Assembly (NCBI RefSeq): GCF_012932495.1
Contig: NZ_JABCNG010000001.1
Location: 868,001-932,000 of the forward strand
Length of the DNA: 64,000 bases
DNA from: Novosphingobium sp. SG919
Lineage (GTDB): Bacteria; Pseudomonadota; Alphaproteobacteria; Sphingomonadales; Sphingomonadaceae
Direction: 5' to 3'
Positions within the stretch are counted from its first letter, which is position 1, and every line of letters starts with the position of its first letter. A program made the position numbers and the translations under genes. Shown here piece after piece: positions 7,349-18,934 of this stretch. The notes below the pieces were generated by a model. The model did not search any database. It was not told the DNA's origin and saw nothing but the letters and a program-made list of their open reading frames with translations.

Positions 7349-8737
7349 TTACTTCTGCGTGCGCCACCCTTCGGCATAGCTGTCGCGCGCCACTTCCGAA
7401 TAGGGCACGGGGCTGACCACGGCCTTGATTTCGGTCTGCACGTGGGGTTCCACGGTGGGCTTGGTGGTGCCGCCATTGGGTTCGCCCCACAGCAGGCTGA
7501 CTTCGCCGCCGATCGTTTCGTGGCCCGGATCCAGCATCGCCAGGGTCAGGAACTTGCCCTCGTTGGCGGAATAGCCGATCCAGGTGGACAGGCCCACCTG
7601 CTTGCCGTCCTTGAGCACCTGGTCGAAGGGATGCATCGCATAGACCGCGCTGGGATATTCCATGAACTTGGCGCGATCGCCCTTGCTCAGCGCCGAAGAC
7701 TGCACGCGCATGACGTCTTCGTTGTCGAGCGCCAGGGTCACCTTGGTGCGGTGGTTGCCGGCAGCCGCCATCTTTTCCAGCGCGGCGCGGCCGATGAAGT
7801 CATGGTCGAACTTGACGAACGGGCCATACCCCAGGTCCCACGGCGTGGTGTAATAGCCTTCCACGGTTTCGGGCACATAGCTGCCACCCACCGAGCACTT
7901 GGCTTCATAGGAATTGGCCGAAAGCCATTCGCGATAGGGCGCCAGCGCCTCGCCGGTGTAGATCGCCGGAAGCGGGGAGGGGATCCAACCCGATTCGAGC
8001 GTGTTGGACGAGTAGGCACGGCCACCCACCAGGGCGAGGCCGAATTCCTTGCCCGCTTCCACCAGCGCGGCATGGACCGCGCCATAGTCTTCCCACGGGC
8101 CGAACAGTTCGAAGCCCGGCTGGCCGGCCATGCCATGGCGCAGCGCACGCACGTCTTTGCCGCCGATGGTCATGCGGGTCATGTGGAAGAACTTGAGTTC
8201 GGGCGGCGTCTTGCCGGTGGCCTTCTCGATGATCTTCATCGCGTTGGGGCCCTGGATCTGGAAGCGATAGCTGTTGCGCTTGCCATCGTTGCGCATGGCC
8301 CAGCGCTCGTCGCGCTCGACGGTCACGTTCCAGTTGCCGGTGGCGGCGTGGTATTCCACCCATTCGATGGTGGGCGCGCGGCCAACCAGGTTGAATTCGT
8401 TCTCGTCCAGGTAGAACAGGATCACGTCACCGATGACATAGCCATCGGGCGTGACCGGCACGAACTGCTTGGCGCGATCGGGCTGGAAGTTCTTGAAGCT
8501 GTTGATGCCCAGGTATTCCAGCATCTTGAACGCATCGGGCCCGCGCACGGCCAGGTCCACCATGTGGTAGGACTGGTTATAGAGCACGGCGGTGTGGCCC
8601 CAGGCCCACTGCTCGGCCCGCCAGTTGGAATATTCCGCCGGCACGCCGGGATAGACATTGGGGCCGACCTGCTGGTTGCGCAGGAAATCGACGAGGTTGG
8701 CTTGTGCGCCGATCACATTGGCCAGGGTTTGCGTCAT
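7349..8737 (-). CDS. LigM/DesA-like tetrahydrofolate-dependent aryl O-demethylase (GcvT family)
   Basis: A 462-residue protein of the aminomethyltransferase (GcvT) fold. Blocks such as 'FSNWRxEQWAW'-like 'YSNWRAEQWAWGH', 'FQIQGPNAMKIIEKATG', 'LRHGMAGQPGFELFGP', 'SNTLESGWIPSPLPAIYTGE' and 'GYGPFVKFDHDFIGR' are shared with LigM, the vanillate/3-O-methylgallate O-demethylase of Sphingobium, and length fits (LigM is about 470). The enzyme moves a methoxy methyl group from an aromatic acid onto tetrahydrofolate, feeding C1 metabolism. Start at ATG 8737 after AGGGAGAG. Two tandem palindromes lie just upstream. Vanillate, syringate or dimethylsulfoniopropionate-type substrates are all known in the wider family; the LigM resemblance and the adjacent LigE-like gene favour a lignin-derived aromatic. 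Confidence 0.82.
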   Translation of the reverse strand: MTQTLANVIGAQANLVDFLRNQQVGPNVYPGVPAEYSNWRAEQWAWGHTAVLYNQSYHMVDLAVRGPDAFKMLEYLGINSFKNFQPDRAKQFVPVTPDGYVIGDVILFYLDENEFNLVGRAPTIEWVEYHAATGNWNVTVERDERWAMRNDGKRNSYRFQIQGPNAMKIIEKATGKTPPELKFFHMTRMTIGGKDVRALRHGMAGQPGFELFGPWEDYGAVHAALVEAGKEFGLALVGGRAYSSNTLESGWIPSPLPAIYTGEALAPYREWLSANSYEAKCSVGGSYVPETVEGYYTTPWDLGYGPFVKFDHDFIGRAALEKMAAAGNHRTKVTLALDNEDVMRVQSSALSKGDRAKFMEYPSAVYAMHPFDQVLKDGKQVGLSTWIGYSANEGKFLTLAMLDPGHETIGGEVSLLWGEPNGGTTKPTVEPHVQTEIKAVVSPVPYSEVARDSYAEGWRTQK

Positions 8738-8781
8738 GACAGGTATCTCTCCCTTGAGCGTTGTCGGGGTGCTTCATGCCT

Positions 8782-8820
8782 CAAATTCACGCTGGTGAAA
8801 AGTTCACAAACATGAATTTG
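8782..8820. promoter_or_regulatory. Tandem palindromic operator-like sites between the LigM-like gene and the nucleoside hydrolase
   Basis: Two copies of TTCAC-N4-(G/A)TGAA lie at 8786-8799 and 8803-8816, with centres 17 bases apart. They are enclosed by a perfect 8-base inverted pair, CAAATTCA (8782-8789) and TGAATTTG (8813-8820). The site is 45 bases upstream of the LigM-like start in a divergent gap and fits binding of a dimeric repressor (GntR-, MarR- or IclR-like); the regulator is unknown. Confidence 0.5.
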
Positions 8821-8864
8821 GCAAAAAAGTTCGTGCGGCTTACAATGTGGCATGCCTCAGCGGG

Positions 8865-8892
8865 TTGACAACGTGCGACAACATGCTGTGAT
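8865..8892 (+). promoter_or_regulatory. Candidate promoter of the nucleoside hydrolase, implying a leaderless mRNA
   Basis: TTGACA (8865-8870) and TGTGAT (8887-8892) are spaced by 16 bases. Transcription would start about 7 bases later, at or next to the ATG at 8899, and no ribosome-binding site is visible before that ATG. Confidence 0.4.
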
Positions 8893-8898
8893 CGGCGC

Positions 8899-9912
8899 AT
8901 GACCTGCTCACGACGCGCTGCCCTGCTCGGCCTTTCCGCCGGTGCCCTTGCCCCCATGCTGGCGCGCGCGGCGCCGGTCCTGCCCGACGCGCCGCCGCGC
9001 ATGCGGGTGATCGTGGACAACGACCTGGCGGGCGACCCCGATGGCCTGTTCCAGCTTGCCCATGCGCTGCGCAGCCCTTCGGCCGACGTGCGGCTGATCG
9101 TGGGGTCGCATCTCCATTCCCCCCAGGATGCCGAGCCCGACGACGGCCACCAGGCGGACAAGGCGGCAGCCAGGGCGCGGGAATTGCTGGCCCTGATGGG
9201 GCTGGCCGGGCGGGTGCCGGTGGTGCGCGGGGCCGAGGGCGCTCTGGGCCGCGCGGATCGGCGCAATTCGGCCGAGGCGGTGGCCGCGATCGTGGCCGAA
9301 GGCATGCGCAGCGATGTGCAGACGCCGCTGTTCTATACCGCCGGGGCCGGGCTGACCGATCTGGCCGCCGCGCTCCAGGCCGAACCACGCCTGGCGCAGC
9401 GGATGACCTTGGTGTGGATCGGCGGGGCCGAGCATGACGGCGTGGCACTGCCGCCACCGGGCGGCACGCCTGGCGAATACAATTTCACCATCGATCCGGC
9501 TGCGGCGCAGTTCGTCTTCGGGCAAAGCGCCATCCCGATTTGGCAAGTGCCGCGCAACGCCTATCGCCAGATGCTGGTGAGCCTGGCCGAACTGCGCGTG
9601 CTGGCGCAAAGCGGGCCGGTGGGCGCCTGGTTGGTGGCACAACTGGATCACATGCGTGGCCAGTTGACCCGGATCGGTCGAAACTTGGGCGAAGTCTATG
9701 CCTTGGGCGATAGCCCCCTGGTGACGCTCACCGCGTTGCAGGCCGCGTTCGAACCCGATCCCGCCTCGTCGCGCTATCACCTGGTGCCAACCCCGCGCCT
9801 GGGCGAGGACGGCGCATATCTGCCGCGCCCCGACGGGCGGCCGATGCGCGTCTATGACTGGATCGATACGCGGCTTACCTTTGTTGACATGTTTGCCAAG
9901 CTGGAGCACTGA
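8899..9912 (+). CDS. Tat-exported nucleoside hydrolase-family protein
   Basis: A 337-residue protein with a twin-arginine signal peptide (MTCSRRAALLGLSAGALAPM) and the calcium-binding N-terminal motif of inosine/uridine-preferring nucleoside hydrolases, here 'VIVDNDLAGDPDGL' (about 36-49) in place of the usual DTDxGxDDA. 'LFYTAGAGLTDLAAALQ' and 'EYNFTIDPAAAQFVF' correspond to the family's TNVA-like and 'E.N...D..AA..V' blocks. The reaction would be cleavage of the N-glycosidic bond of nucleosides, here in the periplasm. It is transcribed divergently from the LigM-like gene, without an obvious ribosome site, and ends just before a bidirectional terminator shared with the atp operon. The altered metal motif leaves substrate specificity open. 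Confidence 0.78.
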   Translation: MTCSRRAALLGLSAGALAPMLARAAPVLPDAPPRMRVIVDNDLAGDPDGLFQLAHALRSPSADVRLIVGSHLHSPQDAEPDDGHQADKAAARARELLALMGLAGRVPVVRGAEGALGRADRRNSAEAVAAIVAEGMRSDVQTPLFYTAGAGLTDLAAALQAEPRLAQRMTLVWIGGAEHDGVALPPPGGTPGEYNFTIDPAAAQFVFGQSAIPIWQVPRNAYRQMLVSLAELRVLAQSGPVGAWLVAQLDHMRGQLTRIGRNLGEVYALGDSPLVTLTALQAAFEPDPASSRYHLVPTPRLGEDGAYLPRPDGRPMRVYDWIDTRLTFVDMFAKLEH

Positions 9913-9917
9913 AACGC

Positions 9918-9954
9918 AAAAAGGGCCAGCGCTGCGAGAGCGCCGGCCCTTTTT
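9918..9954. terminator. Bidirectional intrinsic terminator between nucleoside hydrolase and atpC
   Basis: AAAAAGGGCC (9918-9927) pairs perfectly with GGCCCTTTTT (9945-9954); the inner GCGCT/AGCGC extends the stem. The A-run and T-run give a U-tail in both directions, fitting the convergent genes on either side. Confidence 0.85.
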
Positions 9955-9977
9955 GGCCCATCCGTGGGATGAAAGCG

Positions 9978-10232
9978 TCAGCCTTCGACGTGTTCGGCCA
10001 GAACCGTGAGGCCCTTGGCCGACACTTCGGCAAAGCCACCCTGCACCTGGATTTCCTCGGGCTGGGCGCCTTGGGTGCGGTAAATCTTGATCGTGCCGTC
10101 CTTGACCGTGGACATGAACGGCGCGTGGCCTTCCAGCACACCGAATTCGCCTTCGGTGCCGGGAACGACAACCTGCCACACCGCTTCGGAGCGGACGAGG
10201 CGGGCCGGGGTGACGAGTTCAAAGTGGAGCAT
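9978..10232 (-). CDS. atpC: ATP synthase epsilon subunit, short form
   Basis: An 84-residue F1 epsilon subunit: the N-terminal beta-sandwich only ('[20 protein letters not shown]', '[20 protein letters not shown]'). The usual C-terminal two-helix hairpin, which inhibits ATP hydrolysis in E. coli-type enzymes (about 135-140 aa), is absent. Short epsilon subunits are normal for this group of alphaproteobacteria, where other factors such as the zeta inhibitor can take over inhibition. It is the last gene of the atp operon and is followed by a terminator. A repeat-containing gap of 132 bases separates it from atpD. Confidence 0.95.
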   Translation of the reverse strand: MLHFELVTPARLVRSEAVWQVVVPGTEGEFGVLEGHAPFMSTVKDGTIKIYRTQGAQPEEIQVQGGFAEVSAKGLTVLAEHVEG

Positions 10233-10248
10233 GGACCGTCTCTGCGCT

Positions 10249-10353
10249 CCCCTCCCGCTGGCGGGAGGGGCTGGGGGAGGGGCGGTTAGCCGGATGTTCG
10301 AAGAAGGGCGCCCCTACAGGCCCTCCGCCGACCCCTCCCGCAAGCGGGAGGGG
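10249..10353. repeat. Pair of identical palindromes between atpD and atpC
   Basis: The hairpin CCCCTCCCGC-NN-GCGGGAGGGG occurs twice, at 10249-10270 (loop TG) and 10332-10353 (loop AA). This is a REP/BIME-like pair inside an operon and could stabilise or partly stop the transcript before atpC. Confidence 0.7.
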
Positions 10354-10364
10354 AGCATTTGGCC

Positions 10365-12724
<2,360 letters not shown>

Positions 12725-12740
12725 TCGTCTTTTCTCCACT

Positions 12741-12783
12741 TCATCCCCCCCGGCACGCCCGCAAGGGGCCACCGGGGGGATGA
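12741..12783. repeat. Palindrome between atpA and atpG
   Basis: TCATCCCCCC (12741-12750) is perfectly repeated in inverse orientation as GGGGGGATGA (12774-12783). The hairpin lies inside the operon, just upstream of the atpG ribosome site, and has no U-tail in the direction of transcription. Confidence 0.6.
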
Positions 12784-12795
12784 GTCATGCGTTGG

Positions 12796-14328
<1,533 letters not shown>

Positions 14329-14355
14329 TCAGCCTTTCGTGCAAACTTTTTGGCT

Positions 14356-14910
14356 TCAGCCCTTCATGGCCTGGGCGAGCGAATTGAGACGGGTGCGGAT
14401 CGAGCTGTCGATCATCTGGCTGCCGATCTTGACGACCAGCCCGCCGAGAATTTCGGGATCGACCGCAGTCTTGAGCTTGACCGACTTGCCGGCGCGCGCG
14501 GCCAGCTTTTCAGCCAGCGCGGCAACCTGCGCATCATCGAGCGGGTGGGCGCTGGTGACCTGGGCGGTTACTTCGTTGCGCGCTGCCGCGGCGATGGCGG
14601 CATAGGCGCGGGCCACATCGGGCAGGGCAGCGAGGCGGCGGTTGCCGGCCAGCACGCCCAGGAAATTGGCCGTCAGCGGGGTGATGCCGAGCAATTGGCC
14701 CACGGCAGCGATGGCGCGCGCGGCTTCTTCGCGGCCCACCTTGGGGTTGCGGATCAGCGCAGCGAAATCGGCCGATTCGCGCAGGGCGTCAGCCAGGCGT
14801 TCGAGATCGCCTTCCACGGCCGCAGCAAGGCCCTGTTCGTTTGCCAGCTCATAAAGCGCAGAAGCGTAACGCCCTGCCAGGCTGGCGGTGATGCCGCTGG
14901 AAATCTCCAC
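14356..14910 (-). CDS. atpH: ATP synthase F1 delta subunit
   Basis: A 184-residue delta (OSCP-type) subunit linking F1 to the peripheral stalk. '[20 protein letters not shown]' is the typical first helix, and the C-terminus has '[20 protein letters not shown]'. GTG 14910 is chosen as the start because the protein then begins 'MEISSGI', as in sphingomonad relatives, with GA-rich sequence upstream; the frame extends 14 more codons without family resemblance. It is the first gene of the operon. Confidence 0.95.
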   Translation of the reverse strand: MEISSGITASLAGRYASALYELANEQGLAAAVEGDLERLADALRESADFAALIRNPKVGREEAARAIAAVGQLLGITPLTANFLGVLAGNRRLAALPDVARAYAAIAAAARNEVTAQVTSAHPLDDAQVAALAEKLAARAGKSVKLKTAVDPEILGGLVVKIGSQMIDSSIRTRLNSLAQAMKG

Positions 14911-14994
14911 GCGCCTCAGTCCCCCTTCGTCCAAGGATTTCAAGCAAGGCACATGACGCGCAAAAAATGCACGTGACGGCCCGCAGTCCCGGCG

Positions 14995-15023
14995 CGCCTA
15001 GCAACGTCACCGCCATATGACAA
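14995..15023 (-). promoter_or_regulatory. Candidate promoter of the atp operon
   Basis: On the minus strand TTGTCA (15018-15023) and TAGGCG (14995-15000) are 17 bases apart, about 85 bases upstream of the atpH start. The -10 match is weak; it is the best candidate I can see in the gap. Confidence 0.3.
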
Positions 15024-15172
15024 GTCACCAGTTGGCTCGCGCTGTTGAACGTTGGCCTCCAACACGCAAACGTATGCGTATAACGCCAGCGAAACGTCTC
15101 AAGCGCGGGACGGCGGGGCGGTTTGCAGCGCGGGGGTGATTCGGTTTTCGGCGGGCGCTTGCGGGGTTGCTA

Positions 15173-15200
15173 TCTCCCGTCCTCTGAAGAGGAGGGGAGA
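15173..15200. repeat. Palindrome in the 14911-15221 intergenic gap
   Basis: TCTCCCGTCCTCT and AGAGGAGGGGAGA form a stem with one mismatch and a 2-base loop. It resembles the other dispersed CCTCTT/AAGAGG palindromes of this window. Apart from this and the atp promoter candidate, I see nothing in the 311-base gap. Confidence 0.5.
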
Positions 15201-15221
15201 TTGTTGTGCCGCGCTCCCCGT

Positions 15222-16781
15222 TCAAGGCACCGGCTGGCAGTTGTAGCGCATGCGCTCGTTGGGTTCGGCAGGGAGCAGGGCGCGGATGGCCTGTTGGTCC
15301 TGGCCGAAGCGGCGGGCTTCGGTGTCGCCTGCGCCACAGGCCGGGGCGACGATCTTTTGCCGGGCTTCGCGCGCCTTGGTCATCGCGTCGAGCCCCATGA
15401 GGAAGCGCTCTACCGTATAGGTGCGACTGTCCGGATCGAAATGGGTGACGGCGATGGTGTCTTCACCGTTGGGCACCAGCACGCGCGACCAGCCGTCGCT
15501 TGCCAGGCCATATTGGCTGCGCTCGTTCATGCAGCCATCGCCGCTCCAGGTGATCGGCACGTCGGTCATGTCGGACACGGTCACGCGGCTGCGCTGCGCG
15601 TCGATCACGCAGATGAACTTGCCTGCGCGCGCCGGGCTGGCGGCGCCCGCGCTGGCCGGTGCCTCGGGCGTGCCGCTGGCTGCGGCAAGGTCTTCGGCGC
15701 GAGCATCGATCGATTGCAGGCTGGGGCGCAGCGCCCAGGCCGCCACCGTGCCCAGCAGCAGGGCGAGCGCGCTGCCGCCGGCGATCCGCGTGGCGCGAGG
15801 GTTGCTGCGCTGGGCATAGATGAACGCGGCACCGCCGGCGCCCAAGGTGGCAACCAGCAGGAGCACGGCGATCGCCATGCCATTGTCGCGCTGGGTCAGC
15901 ACGTCGATCTCGGCCTGGCGGCGCGCCAGTTCGAGGGTGCGGGCGCGAGCGATCTGCTTGGCCTGCGCTTCGGCCGCCTGGCGCGCCTGGTCGCTGGCGG
16001 CGCGCTCGCTTTCGGCGCGATCGAGATCGGCGATCGAGGTGCAGGGCAGGTCGCTGGCATGGGCCTGCACGCCGTTCTGTTGGAGGAAGCGCGAGAGCTC
16101 GCGCATCGAGATGGCGAAGTAGAATGCCGAATCGGTGCCGTTGTCGCTGATCGTGCCGAACGAATTGACCCCCACCACGCGGCCGCAGGCATCGAGCAGC
16201 GGGCCGCCCGAATTGCCCGCGCCGATCGGTGCAGTGTGGAGGATCGTGTCGAATTCCTTGGAACTGCGCCCGGCCGAGACATAGCCGCGCGTCTTCACCG
16301 CCGCTTGCGGGCTGACCAGGTCGGACAGCGAGAGGCCCTGCGCCAGATCGACGTTGCCCGGATAGCCCACCGCGCTGACATCGGCGCCGTCGCTGACCTG
16401 GCCGGCATAGAGCGAGAGCGGGGACAGGCGCCCGCCGCCATCGATCTTGAGCAGGGCCAGATCGTTGCGCGGGGAATAGGCGACGACTCGCGCTTCATAG
16501 CCGCCGCGCCCCTCGGGCGGGACGACGCCGGCGATCAGCGTGTCATCCTGGCGCAGCGCTTCGACCACGTGGGCATTGGTCACGACATATTCGGGCGTGA
16601 CGGCAAAGCCGCTGCCATGGCCGATCAGCGTGGAACTGCGCCCTTCGCTCTGCACGATGACCACGCGCACCACGCCACGACTGGCCGCCGCGATGTCGGC
16701 CGGGTCAGCCAGCGCCGCAGGCACGAGCAGGAACGAAACGATGAGCGAGGCGATGAGGCGGCGCAACATGGCGCCGGTCAT
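15222..16781 (-). CDS. Secreted or membrane-anchored trypsin-like serine protease
   Basis: About 519 residues, with a signal peptide (MLRRLIASLIVSFLLVPAAL). A trypsin/Do-like domain has the triad His71 ('VTNAHVV'), Asp107 ('NDLALL') and Ser191 ('GAGNSGGPLL'). It is followed by an Ala/Arg/Glu-rich coiled coil (about 255-300), then two hydrophobic segments ('AIAVLLLVATLGAGGAAFIY' and 'GSALALLLGTVAAWAL') and a C-terminal domain of about 130 residues with several Cys. There is no PDZ domain, so it is not DegP/DegQ. The architecture suggests a periplasmic protease tethered to the membrane with an additional sensory or binding domain. The start is uncertain: ATG 16781 or 16769, both without a clear ribosome site. 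It is divergent from ada. Confidence 0.8.
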   Translation of the reverse strand: MTGAMLRRLIASLIVSFLLVPAALADPADIAAASRGVVRVVIVQSEGRSSTLIGHGSGFAVTPEYVVTNAHVVEALRQDDTLIAGVVPPEGRGGYEARVVAYSPRNDLALLKIDGGGRLSPLSLYAGQVSDGADVSAVGYPGNVDLAQGLSLSDLVSPQAAVKTRGYVSAGRSSKEFDTILHTAPIGAGNSGGPLLDACGRVVGVNSFGTISDNGTDSAFYFAISMRELSRFLQQNGVQAHASDLPCTSIADLDRAESERAASDQARQAAEAQAKQIARARTLELARRQAEIDVLTQRDNGMAIAVLLLVATLGAGGAAFIYAQRSNPRATRIAGGSALALLLGTVAAWALRPSLQSIDARAEDLAAASGTPEAPASAGAASPARAGKFICVIDAQRSRVTVSDMTDVPITWSGDGCMNERSQYGLASDGWSRVLVPNGEDTIAVTHFDPDSRTYTVERFLMGLDAMTKAREARQKIVAPACGAGDTEARRFGQDQQAIRALLPAEPNERMRYNCQPVP

Positions 16782-16883
16782 TGCCGGGATTTGCTTTGAT
16801 CGCAAGGCGCGGGATGCGTGGGGGCTGCAACGATGGCATGAAGGGGCCACCAAACAGACTCAGGTCCAGACGCAGGAAACGCC

Positions 16884-17915
16884 ATGACCGATGCCCCAAC
16901 CCTTGATCAACAAGCCTGCTGGCAGGCCGTGCTGGCGCGCGATCGCGCGTGGGACGGGGTGTTCGTCACCGGGGTGCTGACCACCGGGATCTATTGCCGG
17001 CCATCGTGCCCGGCGCGGCATCCGGCGCGGGGCAACGTGCAGTTCTTTGCCGATGGCGCGGCGGCGCGTGACGCGGGCCTGCGCGCCTGCCTGCGTTGCC
17101 GGCCGGACGACCTGGCCCGCGATGCGCAGGCGGTGGCCACGGCGATCGCCGCGATCAAGGACGCGGAAGACGCGCCCAGGCTGGAACAGCTTGCCGCGCA
17201 GGCCGGGTATTCGCCCGCGCATTTCCAGAAGCTGTTCACCCGCCATACCGGGCTTTCCCCGGCGGCCTATGCCCGCGCGCTGCGCCAGCGGCGGATGGGC
17301 GAGGCGCTGAGCGAGGCGGACAGCGTGACCGAGGCGATCCACGCCGCCGGTTATGGCGCGCCTTCGCGCTTCTATGCCGAAAGCGAGCGGCTGGGCATGG
17401 CGCCCTCGGCCTGGCGCAATGGCGGGGCGGGGGTGACGATCCGCTGGGCGCAAGTGCCGACCTCGCTGGGGCCGATGCTGGTGGCGGCGACCGACAAGGG
17501 CGTGTGCCGGCTTTCGTTCGGCGAGGGCGAAGCGGCGCTGCGCCAGCGTTTCCCCCGGGCGACGCTGGTTGCCGGCGGGGCAGACTTTGCCTCCCTGCTC
17601 GATGACGTGATCGCCGCCGTGGAAGTCCCAGGACGGGCCGATCACATCCCGATCGACGTGGCCGGCACTGCGTTCCAGGAAGCGGTATGGCGCCAGCTTC
17701 GCGCAATTCCGCCTGGCGAGACGCGCAGCTATGCCCAGATTGCCGCTGCGGTGGGCAAGCCCGGCGCCGTGCGCGCCACCGGCAGCGCCAATGGCGCCAA
17801 CCACGTTTCGGTGCTGATCCCCTGCCACCGCGTGGTGCGCAGCGATGGCAGCCTGGGCGGCTATGCCTGGGGCCTGGAGATCAAGCAGGCGCTGCTGGAG
17901 CGGGAGCGGCGGTAG
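16884..17915 (+). CDS. ada: Ada: bifunctional methylphosphotriester/O6-methylguanine-DNA methyltransferase and regulator
   Basis: A 343-residue Ada protein with all three modules. The zinc-binding N-Ada domain holds Cys38, Cys42, Cys69 and Cys72 ('GIYCRPSCPAR', 'CLRCRP'), with Cys38 the methylphosphotriester acceptor. An AraC-type helix-turn-helix follows (about 95-180, 'LAAQAGYSPAHFQKLFTRHT'). The C-terminal MGMT domain has the active site 'IPCHRVV' with Cys314. Ada repairs alkylated DNA by irreversible self-methylation and then activates the adaptive response. No alkA or alkB lies next to it in the window. It is convergent with the cupin gene, which ends 6 bases away. Confidence 0.96.
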   Translation: MTDAPTLDQQACWQAVLARDRAWDGVFVTGVLTTGIYCRPSCPARHPARGNVQFFADGAAARDAGLRACLRCRPDDLARDAQAVATAIAAIKDAEDAPRLEQLAAQAGYSPAHFQKLFTRHTGLSPAAYARALRQRRMGEALSEADSVTEAIHAAGYGAPSRFYAESERLGMAPSAWRNGGAGVTIRWAQVPTSLGPMLVAATDKGVCRLSFGEGEAALRQRFPRATLVAGGADFASLLDDVIAAVEVPGRADHIPIDVAGTAFQEAVWRQLRAIPPGETRSYAQIAAAVGKPGAVRATGSANGANHVSVLIPCHRVVRSDGSLGGYAWGLEIKQALLERERR

Positions 17916-17921
17916 GCCGGC

Positions 17922-18881
17922 TCAGGGTTTCAGGATCACCGTGTCGGACTGCTGCCAGGCGGGCGTGGCGGAGACGTAGAACGTCAGTTGCGAGAGGGCG
18001 CTGATGCGGTGGGGCACTTGCGGGGGCAGGTAGATCACGGCGCCGGGCTTGAGCGGCTGCACGGCGTCACCGATCTGCACGGTGCCTTCGCCGCTGGTCA
18101 CGAACATCACTTCGTGGCCCTGCTTGGTCATCATGCTGGGCATGGCGGTGCCGGCGGCCATGGTGAAGCGCGCGGCGCTGATCTGGTCGGTGCGCTGTGG
18201 CGCGGTGCGGCCGACGAGTTCCTCCAGCTTGATCGGCGGCGGCGGCGGCGTGGCTGCGGCGGGTGCCGGCTTGGCCGGGCCGTCCTCACGCGTCAGCTGT
18301 TTGATCGTGCGGGCAAACTTGGGATAGCGGGCCAGCAGGTCCTGGCGATGGCCGGCTTCGTAATCGGCATATTCGAAGCCGGGCGAGAGCGTGTTGGCGC
18401 CAAAGCTGTAGGCGGTTTGCGGCGCGCCGAGGGGGATTGCGCCCATCCAGGTGCCGCGCGGCACCAGGATCTGCGGCTCTTCCCCGGCGAGGACGTGGCT
18501 GCCCCAGACTTTGGTTTCGCCATGGCCATCGGGATAGAGCAGCAGCAAGAGCGCCGGGCTGCCGCCGTAGAAGTGCCACATCTCGTCGGTGGCCAACCGG
18601 TGCATGGCGGAAAAGTCACGCTGGGTGAGGATCAGGTAGGTTGCCGTATAGGCCCAGCGCGGACCGGCATAGCGTTCGGCCAGCGGGCCGCCGATCGCGT
18701 CCTTGCTTTTGAAGGTCTGGATGAACCAGGGGCCTTCGTGCGGGATGTTTTCCATGTGGAAATGCCGGATCAGCGCGCGGGCGCCCGCCGGAATGCCGTC
18801 GGTGGCGGCCGGACGGGCCACGGCGGACGGTGCGGCGCAGCCCAGCAGCAGCGCGGCGCCCAGCGCGATCGCGGTTTTCAT
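17922..18881 (-). CDS. Double-cupin lipoprotein (DUF985-like cupin fused to a small cupin)
   Basis: A 319-residue protein. The signal peptide ends in a plausible lipobox 'LLLGC' (Cys about 15), suggesting a lipoprotein. Residues about 35-200 match the DUF985/cupin_5 pattern ('FHMENIPHEGPWFIQTF', 'SAMHRLATDEMWHFYGG'); a Pro-rich linker leads to a second compact cupin with 'GHEVMFVTSGEGTVQIGD' and 'PPQVPHRI'. The His residues in both barrels could bind metal. DUF985 proteins are usually single-domain and cytoplasmic, so the fusion and export are unusual. Start at ATG 18881 after GGAG. Function unknown. Confidence 0.75.
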   Translation of the reverse strand: MKTAIALGAALLLGCAAPSAVARPAATDGIPAGARALIRHFHMENIPHEGPWFIQTFKSKDAIGGPLAERYAGPRWAYTATYLILTQRDFSAMHRLATDEMWHFYGGSPALLLLLYPDGHGETKVWGSHVLAGEEPQILVPRGTWMGAIPLGAPQTAYSFGANTLSPGFEYADYEAGHRQDLLARYPKFARTIKQLTREDGPAKPAPAAATPPPPPIKLEELVGRTAPQRTDQISAARFTMAAGTAMPSMMTKQGHEVMFVTSGEGTVQIGDAVQPLKPGAVIYLPPQVPHRISALSQLTFYVSATPAWQQSDTVILKP

Positions 18882-18934
18882 GGTCGTTCTCCATCGCTTG
18901 CCGGCAAGCCCCCTGCCGGCGCGGCGCATGGCGT

